From the NCBI RefSeq assembly GCF_000315625.1, contig NW_005434657.1, positions 810,160 through 874,159 of the forward strand: 64,000 nucleotides of DNA. The letters are read 5' to 3'. The position numbers and the translations under genes were made by a program. The notes below the pieces were generated by a model, which saw nothing but the letters and a program-made list of their open reading frames with translations, was not told the DNA's origin and made no database searches. The DNA comes from Guillardia theta CCMP2712. Its lineage: Eukaryota > Cryptophyceae > Pyrenomonadales > Geminigeraceae. Positions 45,008 through 55,197 of the stretch are shown here, one piece after another; position 1 is the stretch's first letter, and every line of letters starts with the position of its first letter.

Positions 45008-48000
45008 ATGATGGAGGAGATGGAGGAGGGAGAGGACGGAAAGATGGGCGACATGAGCGGATCCCCTTTGGTTCGGTCGCTACGAGCTCGTCTAGAACGC
45101 GCTGAGGATCAGTGAGTGGCTTCATGCCTCCTCCTGCTTTCTTTCGGTTTGACTTGCTCGTTGCAGAGTCCGGCGAGCCCGCGAAAGGGAAAAAGCTCTT
45201 CGAGAAAGATTGGAAGGAGATGATATCTCACATTTGCTTGCTGCACAACGCTCACAGGCGGAACTCTTGAGGTCAACCATTTCCAAGCTGTACACGTTGC
45301 ATGACGATCGGTGATACTCAGGAAAGAGAATCAGGAACTCAAACATAAGATCGAAGAGCTTAATTCAGGCAAAAGCGTAGATTTTGAAAGCTCCCCGAAT
45401 CGGTATTGCTGACAGCAAACAGTTATGTCATAGATTGATATGAATCTATGCAGCGATCAGCTGAAAGAGGCTCATCGAGTCGCCGACGAAGCACACGACA
45501 AATATCGACAGCTATTAAAAGAGCATGGCGAATGTCAAGAGAAGTTGATGGAAAAAGAGCAAGAGAATTCGAAGGTATACACGAGCCATTTCAAATCTAA
45601 CTAAATCGTATATCAACAGCTGCAAATGAGTCTGAACGAAGCAAAGAAACAGCTTGAGAGCGTGAGCGAGCTAGAGAAGAAGGTGATTCTCTGTTACCTG
45701 CTGCTACTTTGATTATTAATCCCTCAATGGAAGGTTCAAGACTTGACTAGGCAACTGGAAGATGCCTCCAATGATTTGGAATTGGCTGCGGTTGACTTGG
45801 ATGTTCTGCTAAAGACATGTTGTGACATTTTGAGTAGGAAAGTGATATGAAGAAACAGCGCGAAATAGAAAATCTGAGTCAAGAAATTGAAATGCAGCAA
45901 ATGGATATCTTGGCTTTGCAACGACAACTTGCTGAGTCTGCCACGGAAGATGCAGGTGTCTGATATATCGGTGCTACAAAGCAACACTCACGGTGGACTT
46001 GATTGAATTCAGCGCTGATTGTTCAGAGAGATCACGAGATTGCAAGCATGCGAAAAAGCATGACATCTAATGAGGTCCATACTTTCTGTTGGGTGATTGC
46101 CCTGAGGCTGAGTTTCGATGTTAGGTCCTCGAACAACTGCAAAAAGATTTGGACGACTCAACGAACCTTTCAAGGTATTCGATGCAACAGAACAGGCGAG
46201 AGAATAAGAGATCGCTGTTTCAGATCACGTCAAAAGAAAATTTCCGAGTTGGAATTGCAATTAGAAGATGCTGGAGTGATGTGGAGAGCTGCTGTGGCTG
46301 ACGGGCAGGCATTGCGAGCAAAGTTGAATGAGGTAGAGCAATGGGCCTCAAAGGTATCGCAATGCTCTCATTTCTCTTGAGCTAATCATGTTCTATCAGT
46401 CGATGCATTACAAACAAGAGTTGGAACTCAAGGATAAGGAGTTGACGGAGATCAAACGCGAGATGCAAGATAAGACCCTGGACTATGAATCCATGAAGGG
46501 GAGGCTGGAAAACGCGCATGCCGACCTGCAGGAATGTCGCGAGAGGATCGCAGAGCTCCTCGAAAGTCACGTGAGCAGAGCAACAATGAAGAAGGCATTG
46601 CAGATCTCGGCAAGCACCCCTTCCCGTCACTTGTTTCTTACTGATAACTTTGGGTCCAGGAGAAAGAAATAGAGGAGAAGGCTGAGGAGGTAACAAGTCA
46701 CGTTTTGGACGAGAACCCTGAGACAGGTTGTCTTGCGCAGGAAGTGAAACTCAAGGCAGAGCTGTACATGTCTCGAGAAGAAATTTCAAATTTGAAGTCA
46801 CAAGCGCACAATACACGAGCTCGTCGAATAAAGAGGCTCCTACAGATGAGGAGTTCCTTGCACGATGTAAATTAAGATCGGAGATCATTGCATCGGAGTG
46901 ATTTCTTTCTTTTATGGTCAGTTTGAACAAATGTTGACAAAAGTTCATAAATCATCCATGCTGCTTGAGCAGAACAGTATTGGAAAGATCGATAGGTAAT
47001 CAATTGCTTTTTTTGGAAATGTATTTCTGATCGTGTTCAGGCTGCAAAAGCAAAAACAAGAACTTCTCAAAAATTTGACCAAGGTATTTGAACAAGAATC
47101 AAATCATTCGCAGATGAATCCATTTCTTTGTTTTCCAGACGAATTTTGCATTGGAAGGAAAACAAAAGCTTGAGCAGCTTTCAAACAAAGACGTATCTGC
47201 TCAGATTAAGTATCAACTTACGATGCAATACATCACCTTCTCACCGTATTTCAACAGATTTTTCAAAAGCAGACTGATTGAGATGGAACAAACAAGTCAA
47301 GTCGACAAGGACAAATTGGAAGATTTCGATCACTACGCTTCTGATTTGAACATCGGGCTGATACGAGTCGAGGAAATGGTGATAATGTGTGAGAACCGTT
47401 TGAAGGAGGTCATCAGGAAGTTGAAGGTGTAGCCTCAGAAAGGAGAGAATGCTTGTCGCGACTGAATCACATCCAGATGAAAGGATTTTCCGTGATAGGT
47501 GGGATGTTTGACTATCACAGAGACTCGGGGATTTCCAAACAGAAGAACAGGTTGTCCCCAGTTCACCAGCTGTTCCTTGAACTACAGGATCAAGACGATT
47601 TTCTTGACCCTGTCAACATTGACTTTGCTCCCGTGAGCGAAGCTGAGTCCAGAGATGTTGAGAGCTACAAGAGGAGGGTGTGTCCATTTTGACCCGCTTT
47701 GAGATTCCATTCATTCATTGTAGGTTGAGGAGTTGGAGGAGAAATTACAGCTTCTACGCTCAAACTCTGTCCCTATCGAGGAATACAAACAACTCTCAGA
47801 AGGAGTATTGAACGAATGTGCATCTGTTCAAAAGAATGCGATGCAAAACATCAGCGAGAGGTTTGCTTTCAACTGTTATGTCATAGAAAATGATCTGGTT
47901 CGTGGTTCTGATAGGTTCCGAAAGCAAGGAGACGTAATCGCGAATCTGGAACGTGAAAAACGTATCCTTGGATGCTGCTTGCTTTCCTGTCTTACTCAAA

Positions 48001-49748
48001 AGACAGGAGAGCTTTCTCAGTCCCTCCAGACTGCTAACTCAAACCTGAGCCATTTCAGGTGACCTCGAACGCTTCTTTGCTGAGGCTGGAATGACAGAAG
48101 AATGTTTTGAAATCAGATCCTCGCTTGCTTACTACAAAAGTACTCTTCAACAAGCACAGAAGGAATACGCAAGACAGAAATCAGAATTGATGGCAACGGT
48201 ATCCAATCTGCAGAACAGGTGTGATCAGCTTGTCAAGAAGGCGTTACAAGAGTGTAACATGGAATTTTGAAGGTTGAAACAGACGCAAAAGGAATTAGAG
48301 GATGCGCAAGATCATATCAACAAGAGAACACAGTCAACAGAACAATCTTTGCGTGATTTACAGGTATTCAACAACAGCTGCATGTGAAATTTTCTGATGA
48401 GATCTCAGCTTCAACTCAACGATGCACGGAACGGCAAAGCTTTGGTTGAAGCAGAACTACACTCGGCAGAGCAGGACATAATTAAGCTAAAGTCCGTCAT
48501 TAAGTATGCAACCGACGCTGTTCGCAAAGCTGCGGAACAGAGATCCGAGTTGACTGCGATGATCAACGAAGGTTGAATATGTTTCTGCTGGGGTTGGATA
48601 GTCATTGGAATTATGGCAGGTGAAGTTGAGAAGGAGAAATTTGAAGAGATGAATGCAAAACTTGCCGAGATCGAGCAAGATCGATCAGAAATATTTCAAA
48701 AACTGAGCGAAAGTATATACAGAGAACATCAAGCCCTTCGGCAGTGAGTCCTAGGAGTATGGGAGGGAATGGATCAGGAGTGATGGTGGTTCAGGCTGGA
48801 TGAAGTCAAACACCGGGAAGGTATAGCTCTCGAAGAGTTGGAACGATTGCGGAACGAAGTGAAAGAGAGCAAGTCGAGCGGGGACAGTCAACACCTGCAG
48901 GTGAGGGGCAGATGTTGATGTGGGTTGTTGGACCTGATCCTTGAACAGATACAGGAGAAAGCGCAGGAGATGAACCTGTTGAGGATGAACACAGCTCCTC
49001 TTGCCAGGAGCATCACGGAGGAAGTCAGATCCATTCGTGAAGATCTTCAGAAGAGCGCAGCTCTGTGGACGCTGCCGAATGAGCGACTGCTGGAGGAGCG
49101 AGCGAGGTATCGTGACCAAATCATTCGGTTGGAAGGACAGATCTCCGAACATACAAGACAGATGCTTCAGGTTCTTGTTCTGCCCTGTCCCGCCGACGAC
49201 TGACATGTCCGATTCACCAGGTGACGCAAGACTATGAAGAAAGATTGAGGAGAGCTGAAGGGCAGCGTGTGCGTCGGAGCTGGGCACAAACACAAGAAGC
49301 GAGCAAGGCCGAGGTGAACAGCGTGAAGCCTGAGAAGCCCAAGTCAACACCCAAGGAGAGGAAGGAGAGGAAGGTTGAGGGTAAAGTCTCACCCCAGCGC
49401 ATGAGAGCAGCCATGTCTCCGCTTCGATCGCCGAAACCTGTCAAGTCGGACAGCGACAGCGACAGCGACGAGTCGAGGCTGGCGAGGAGGATGAAGCGAG
49501 TGAGCGCGGCACATAAGGCAGAGGCGACGAGGAGGGAACAAGTTAGGCAGGCAGTGGATGAGGAGTCCAACGATGAGGACGACTACGTCCGATCCAGCAG
49601 AGTTCGTTTCTCTCGCGATGGGACCCCAGCCAAGGCGGTGGAGGAGCGAGGGGGCCAAGTGAAGGAGGAGAAGGTGAACGGAAGGCCGTCGCTGGGAAGC
49701 TCGTTCCTCGCGGCGATGGAGATAGAGCAGAGGATGTTCGGACGATGA
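45008..49748 (+). CDS. long coiled-coil protein, many small exons
   Basis: The gene starts at tandem ATGs (45008/45011, MMEEMEEGEDGKMGDM) and runs through more than twenty short exons to a stop at 49748. Nearly every exon is heptad-like: LRARLERAEDQ, REKALRERLE, RDQLKEAHRVADEAHDKYR, DLTRQLEDASNDLEL, ISELELQLEDAGVMW, YKQELELKDKELTEIKREM, LEELEEKLQLLRSNSV and others. The last exon is basic and Ser-rich (KPEKPKSTPKERKERK, SDSDSDSDESRLARRMKR) and ends EIEQRMFGR. It resembles centrosome/cilium or motor-adaptor coiled-coil proteins, but coiled coils give false similarity, so no name is offered. One intron (45290-45321) would be only 32 bases if the join ISKL-KENQELKHK is right. G-rich words lie directly upstream. 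Confidence 0.65.
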
Positions 49749-49837
49749 TGGGGGAGGGGAGAATCACTTGTAAATTCAAAGAGATGAGCTTGTTAAGAAG
49801 CAAACAATAATGTCAAGGTGTTTCAGGTGTCAAGGTC

Positions 49838-52648
49838 TCAACGAGGCTCTGCCGTCTTCTTCCTCTTGACCTCTTCCCCTCCTCTTCTCACTCGCTCGAG
49901 CGACTGTCGGAAACGCTGGATGATCCCCATGACCTGCAGGCCTTGAAACCTCCCCAGCCAGCCTTGCGCGCAGCTGACTTCATCGAATCGCATCACAGAG
50001 TCCGACAAAACTTCCTCCTCCTCCTCCTCCCCTCCGTCGTTGAAGGGACGCTTCTTGGATCCGCCCTGCCGTATCTCACCCTCCCCCCCCGCCGTCCGGA
50101 GCTTTGAGGCCACTGCCTGCAACGCGTTGACGTGTCAGGGTGCAGGCGCGACCGTGACGATGTATGAAGGCAAGCTCGGAAGAAGTTGAAGAGGAGAAGA
50201 AGGCAGGAGGGAGAAAAGAGAGGGAGATCAGTTGGTGATGATGGAGGGTGAGAAGGAGGGCGGAGAGACAGTGGTGGTGGCAGGAGAGGAGGAGGAAAAG
50301 TCAGGAGGCAGAAGAGAAGATGCGGAAGGGAGGGCGAGGAGAGCGCGAAATGAGTTGGCGGTGATAGAGGAGGAGGAGGGAGGAGGGACAGCAGTGGTGG
50401 TAGTGTGAGAGGAGGAGTACAGCATGCGAGACCTTGACGGGAGCGATGGAGAAGGGAACGGGCTCAGCGCTATGGTCCCCGTATGCGACAGGGGTAGAGT
50501 GATCCCCCGTCACGCAGATGACGAAAGGCTTCCCTGCTGGAAAGATGAGCCGTTGTGAAGGGGAGGATTCAGGAGATCGCCTGTCTCTTGCTCTATCTCC
50601 GCCAGTCCCTTTGCTAGCTCACCAATCATGTTGTCAACCTTCTGCATGCCGGCAGTCAGCACCTCCTCCTCCTCCTCCTCCTCCTCCTCCTCCTCCTCCT
50701 ATCTCCCCCCGCCCTCAACCCTCCTCTTCCTCCTGTAGACCTTCAAAAACTTGAGCTTCAATTCCGCACTCTTATCATGACCAGCATCCTGCACAGAAAC
50801 CTTGAGTGGATGGAAAGAGAATAACGAGGAAACTAGTTTCGGGATTTGGATGAAGGGATAGCACCAAGGTGGAAGACACGGATGGAATGGAGGCAAGAGA
50901 AACGCAGGAGACACAAGTGATGATTGTTCTAATTGTGATGGTGATAGTGATGGTGATAGTGATGGTGATGGAGATGGTGATGGTGGTAAATAGGAAAGAG
51001 GGAGAGGGGGAGGAGGAGAGGGGAAGGAGCAGAGGAAGAGAAAGGACAGCAAAATTTCCTCACATCAACTGCCTTGACGTGAACAAAACCAAGCTCATAC
51101 TCAGGAGTTTTCTTTTTGAAGGTTGCGAGAGCTGCGAACATGTGTCAATAGAATCTCAGATCCTCCCTTGCCCGCTCCTTCCTTGCTTGCCTTCCTCTCC
51201 TCCCTTCCTCTCCCTTCTCTTCCCTCGTACCCCCTCACTCCTTCCTCATCTACCTGTCCTGGCCTTCGACTGCAGGTCGGTATGATAATCTCCCGTGGCT
51301 CCGGGAGCATCAACGATGTCCATCTCTAGCGACATGCCGAGCCCGCGGATGAGGCAGGTGGGAGCAATCATGAAGCTTCTCATCCCGTGCTTCTCCTCGA
51401 ACGTTGGCACCTTCTCCCAGCTCAGCACCCCAGCAGCAGCTCAGATCAAGACCTTCACGCGAGCCCCACAGCCGCGTAGGAGGACGGCGTTGGCCGGCAG
51501 CTTGCCTTGCTCCACCCGATCCTTGTTAATCTGGTGGTCCTGTAGAGCTTCGGTGATCGCCTGCACCACCACAACCAAGACTGTGAGGAGGAGGAAAATT
51601 TGCTCGCTGCAGGACCTGGGAGAGCGAGTTGACGAGCTTCGCTGTGAGCTCTGCCTCCTCGGAGGAGTCTAGCGGGCAGGAGCGTCGGAGGGGGAGCTTG
51701 TCCTTCAGCGGGTCGGTCCCAGTGATGTTGTCCGATAGGCTCGGGCCCCTCACCCGCAGCCCGCATCTGTGCTCGGTCGCGTACTTGACAGCCACGGAGT
51801 GCTGCTCGTGACAAGGTCAGCACGAACAGGAAGGGGGGACGGGGGGGGGGCGAGCCTGTGGGAAGGAGGGAATGGCGATCCCGTTGAGAAAGTCACATAG
51901 GATGGGTCCAACCTGCAGGAATTGAGTGAGGAGGAGGGAGGGAGGGAGGGAGGGAGGGAGGGAGGGAGGGGAGGGGATCAGACATTCTCGAAGTTTCTGT
52001 CTGCACGCCGAGACTCGACGATCCCGTCCTTGCCCAGGTAGGCGAAGTTGCACTGGACAAGACGCTCAGTGATTCCAAGAGCAAGGGATGAAGAGAGGGA
52101 AGAGGAGGGAGTATCAATTGGACAAGGGAGCGGAGCAGAGGACAGGAAGAGGGAGGGGGGCAGGGAGATGGGGAGGGAGGGGGAGAGGCAGAGGCAGAGG
52201 GACAATCAGTTCTACAGTCTCATCACCTTGAAGGCAATGTCGCCTGGCTGCATATCTAGCCCTGCACCCATAGTCTCGAATGCTCCCCGACCCCTGTAGT
52301 ACCTGGAAGGGTGAAGGTGTGAGTGAGAAGGAGGGGAGGGAGGGAGCACAAACTTTCTTGGGTCGTAGCCGAACATGGAGAGGTGGGCTGTGTCACTTCC
52401 GCATGCCAGACCTGCGCGCGTTCAGTTCCCGCCACCAGCTCTTCTTTTCTCTTGCCTGCTTGCACCGGATCCATCAGCCCAGAGATACCCGAGGATGCTA
52501 CCGAGCAGCAGGCGTCCATCTGAGCGATGTCCAGCAGGCTCCTCTTCACACTCTCCTCTTCCTCCTCTCCTCCTTCTCCTCCTGCTCCTGATCCTCCTCC
52601 CCTTCCGATGTCGCCGACCCCATCGATGAGCACCCAACACACGCCCAT
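49838..52648 (-). CDS. apgM: cofactor-independent phosphoglycerate mutase, archaeal ApgM type
   Basis: About eleven exons from ATG 52648 to a stop at 49838. The start [13 protein letters not shown] holds the first metal-binding Asp motif. Exon 2 gives [17 protein letters not shown], the catalytic Ser/Thr segment, then [15 protein letters not shown] and [29 protein letters not shown]. Later exons give [20 protein letters not shown], then the metal-binding [20 protein letters not shown], and the C-terminus [20 protein letters not shown]. The enzyme interconverts 3- and 2-phosphoglycerate in glycolysis using divalent metals. A Glu-rich insert follows the first motif. No transit peptide is visible from the chosen start, suggesting cytosol. 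Intron 52412-52455 appears to be GC-AG. Several introns carry simple repeats (GATGGT near 50940-50990, GGGA near 51932-51968). Confidence 0.85.
51930..51970. repeat. (GGGA)n microsatellite in an ApgM intron
   Basis: About ten GGGA units on the + strand (TCCC on the coding strand) inside an intron of the phosphoglycerate mutase gene, just after the exon encoding [10 protein letters not shown] on the minus strand. Confidence 0.8.
52412..52455 (-). other. apparent GC-AG intron in the phosphoglycerate mutase gene
   Basis: On the minus strand the exon ends CAAGCAG and the intron begins GCAAGAG, ending CGCGCAG after 44 bases. Joining gives [16 protein letters not shown] in frame, which fits the ApgM family. 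No GT donor in the vicinity gives the same frame. Confidence 0.7.
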
Positions 52649-52933
52649 GCCGCCCCTATGTCCGTTACGTCCTCGTTGCTGACGTTACATTTATTGCAGC
52701 GAGGCAGGCTTGAACCTTTTTTTAAGCTTGTTCCAGGTATGCTTCATAGATTCGATGTATTGCTGATAGCGCTGTCCTGGAAGTGCGGAGAGCTTGGTAT
52801 AGTCCAGGTAAGCCTTGTTGTTGCTGTCTTCCATGCCTTGTCTTCATGACCACCGGTTGTAAGGAGGACTATGTGGGTAGGGGTGATAAATGGGGGAACA
52901 GTATAGTGGTGGTTGCGCCAATACAAAAGGGCA
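52649..52933. promoter_or_regulatory. divergent promoter region between two PGAM-superfamily-named genes
   Basis: This 285-base gap separates the ApgM start (minus) and the histidine phosphatase start (plus). It has GTGGGTAGGGGTGATAAATG near 52874, the same G-rich word found upstream of other genes in the window. No separate gene is seen. Promoter function is inferred from position only. Confidence 0.4.
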
Positions 52934-53686
52934 ATGCGGATAGTGCGGGCATGGAGGCTGAAGCGAGGAAGCGGATGGGGAGGAGGTCACCATGCACTCT
53001 CAAGCGCGCAGGAGAAGAGTATGAACTCAAACAACCATGCATGGAAGATTGTGCACCTCATGAGACATGGGGAAGGAGAGCACAATGCCGCATGTGATAT
53101 TGCCGGCGATGAAGACCTGTATGAAGACGAACGATATTTCGATGCAGGACTCACGAATGATGGCAAAGAGCAAGCACGGGACGCAGGTATCCAGCTTCAA
53201 GGATCAAAGCTTGATGCAGTGGTAGCATCGCCTCTATCTCGCGCTCTCCAGACAGCCATGATCGCTTATCGGGCATGGAAGGACCACTCGCAACCAACGC
53301 TATCAGATCCGCGCTTCGTCTGTGTGGAATGGTGTCGAGAGGGCATGACTTACGGTGTACATCCATGCAATCGCCGGAGAGCGATATCAGAAGTTAAGTC
53401 AGAGTTTCCTCAGTTCGATTTCTCCCACATCGCTACTGACGAGGACGAGATCTGGCGGCGGGACGGGTCGGAGTCTCAGCAAGACTTGAATCATCGGGTT
53501 TCCTTGTTCTTGGAATGGCTTGAAAACCTGGAGGCAAAGCACGTGCTCGTCTGCACTCACTGTGTCTTCCTGCATGCACTCTTTGCCAACTTCGTCAGAG
53601 AGCAAGACAATGCCGTCAATTCCTGGTTTGGACGAGGAGAGCTGCGATCGTTTGTCTTCGAGTTCCAGAAATCCGAAAGTCCCTGA
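52934..53686 (+). CDS. histidine phosphatase (phosphoglycerate mutase-like, RHG motif)
   Basis: A single exon encodes 250 residues from ATG 52934; ATG 53021 (MNSNNHAWKIVHLMRHGEG) is an alternative. KIVHLMRHGEGEHN carries the catalytic His in the RHG motif. DAGLTNDGKEQARDAG and VVASPLSRALQTAM (second Arg) follow, then EWCREGMTYGVHPCNRR and a second catalytic His in VLVCTHCVFLHALF. The pattern is that of plant and fungal PGM-like phosphatases rather than glycolytic dPGM. The substrate is unknown. It is head to head with the ApgM gene and intronless, unlike its neighbour. No targeting signal is evident from the second Met. Confidence 0.82.
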   Translation: MRIVRAWRLKRGSGWGGGHHALSSAQEKSMNSNNHAWKIVHLMRHGEGEHNAACDIAGDEDLYEDERYFDAGLTNDGKEQARDAGIQLQGSKLDAVVASPLSRALQTAMIAYRAWKDHSQPTLSDPRFVCVEWCREGMTYGVHPCNRRRAISEVKSEFPQFDFSHIATDEDEIWRRDGSESQQDLNHRVSLFLEWLENLEAKHVLVCTHCVFLHALFANFVREQDNAVNSWFGRGELRSFVFEFQKSESP

Positions 53687-54602
53687 TGAGCCGCCATGGA
53701 ACACTCTGACATGCTCCACCTCCGATCGTGATGGAGTGCTCACTTCTGTCCGAAGTTCGGATGCTGCGGACTTGATGGCATTTCTTGATGCAAACCAGGG
53801 CTGCAGTCTTCACTTTCCGAAGTTGTTGAACTGAATGAACTATGCTTAGTCTCTTCGGGAGCCTGTCTGGTGTGAGTTTCACGTTTCTTGTTTGCGACAC
53901 TCAGGAGTAACGGCCGCGGCCGCGTCGTTCTTCCCTCCGACACACTGACATGTCACAGTCCGAGCCCACTGCCGTACTTAGTGGGTGACACTCACGGTGA
54001 GATTGAGCATTGAAGTTCGGACCCGGCCGGGCTGCGGCCTGCTTCAAGCGGCCACCGGCGGGCCGCGGGCCCGCTTGCTATAACCGGGCCGGGTGCCAGG
54101 GTGCCAGGGTGCCACGGGGACGGTGACCGGGCCGCGGGCCCGGCCGCTTGCGGCCGCAACTTGCCTTAACACCGGCCCAGGCTCTAACTTTACTCAAAGT
54201 TAAGTGAAAGTTAACCATGACACCGGGCGTTTTAAAATGTGGTTATTGCTCTTTCTGATCATAGTACTATAATTTTATTTTTATATTCATTATTTTGTAA
54301 CTTCGCATTAAATACTACTTGCAATACATATCTTCCCTAATGATTGTTGGTATCAAAGATATATATATATTACACCCCACAGTACAACAATAATACTTAT
54401 TGATTCCTTGTAGTCAACTCTCAAGAGGTTTCACGGATTTTAAAAGTCGGTTTTTAAAACTCCTGTTTTAACCTGGGGTATGGCGAGAGAATGGGGGATG
54501 GATAGGGGGGAGCGAATGGGAGACTCTTAGAGAGGCAGGAAGACGTAGAGGAGGGATGAAGCTTGAAGTTTAGATAAGAACAAGGCTGAGAAAGACATCA
54601 TC
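53687..54602. repeat. intergenic region with GC-rich dispersed repeat copy and AT-rich arm
   Basis: About 53930-54180 is GC-rich: TGTCACAGTCCGAGCCC, GGCCGGGCTGCGGCC, CCGCGGGCCCG and GGGTGCCAGGGTGCCAGGGT words. The sequence CTTTACTCAAAGTTAAG at 54188-54204 is the exact reverse complement of a 17-mer at 40282-40298. About 54220-54420 is AT-rich with a short TATA run at 54360 and CAGTACAACAATAATAC at 54381-54397. Confidence 0.55.
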
Positions 54603-54821
54603 AGCTCATGAAATGGTGCTGAGGTCGCCCTTGAGCTCAATGAGCAATCGGAGAAGTACATATTTGGGTGGTGGATTGAAGAGGACAGGTAGAGGAAGAC
54701 GAATAGATAAATTTCCATAGATGAATTCCAGACATAATAGTGATGAATAACCGTAGACGCCGACAAGAAGCTCGAAAAGATCATGGTGCTCTTGTCCAGG
54801 TTTGGAAAGCATAGCAGGCAT
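54603..54821 (-). CDS. orphan exon-like fragment
   Basis: A minus-strand frame reads MLSKPGQEHHDLFELLVGVY, then GYSSLLCLEFIYGNLSIRLP and NPPPKYVLLRLLIELKGDLS before a stop at 54603. The composition looks coding, with helical Leu-rich stretches, and it follows an acceptor-like TTGACAAG. Upstream minus-strand sequence (NNLLPSMLQNIFITKDSLIH) may be another exon, but the join is not in frame. It may be an exon of a broken or unresolved gene. No family was recognised. Confidence 0.3.
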
Positions 54822-55197
54822 GTCAAGAAGATCATAGCCTTGTCAATTACCAGAAAGAAAGACATCGTGTATCAGTGAGTCTTTCGTGATGAATATGTTT
54901 TGAAGCATAGAGGGCAGCAGATTGTTCAAACCTCCCCAAACGATCAGAAATGCGAATAGTTGTGAGGTAGAGCTAGGATAGCAACTGCATCAAAACTATG
55001 ATGTGATTTGTTGCGATCGGGTACATTCGTTGAGTGGAAAGACGTCATGGGCACTGTCCATACGAGCATGAATGATCGGCTTGCTGACTTTGGTTGTTTC
55101 CAGACCTCAGGAAGCGAACGGGCCTTGAATCATGTTGAATCAGCTAATGAGACGGCTGGGAAATATGGCCATATAATCCTGTTTGCTCTAATATCTG

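Noticed and set aside
54527-54865. 112-residue hydrophobic minus-strand ORF
   Set aside because: An overlapping frame (54603-54821) has better amino-acid balance; this one is Phe/Ser/Leu-rich and looks like a frame shadow.
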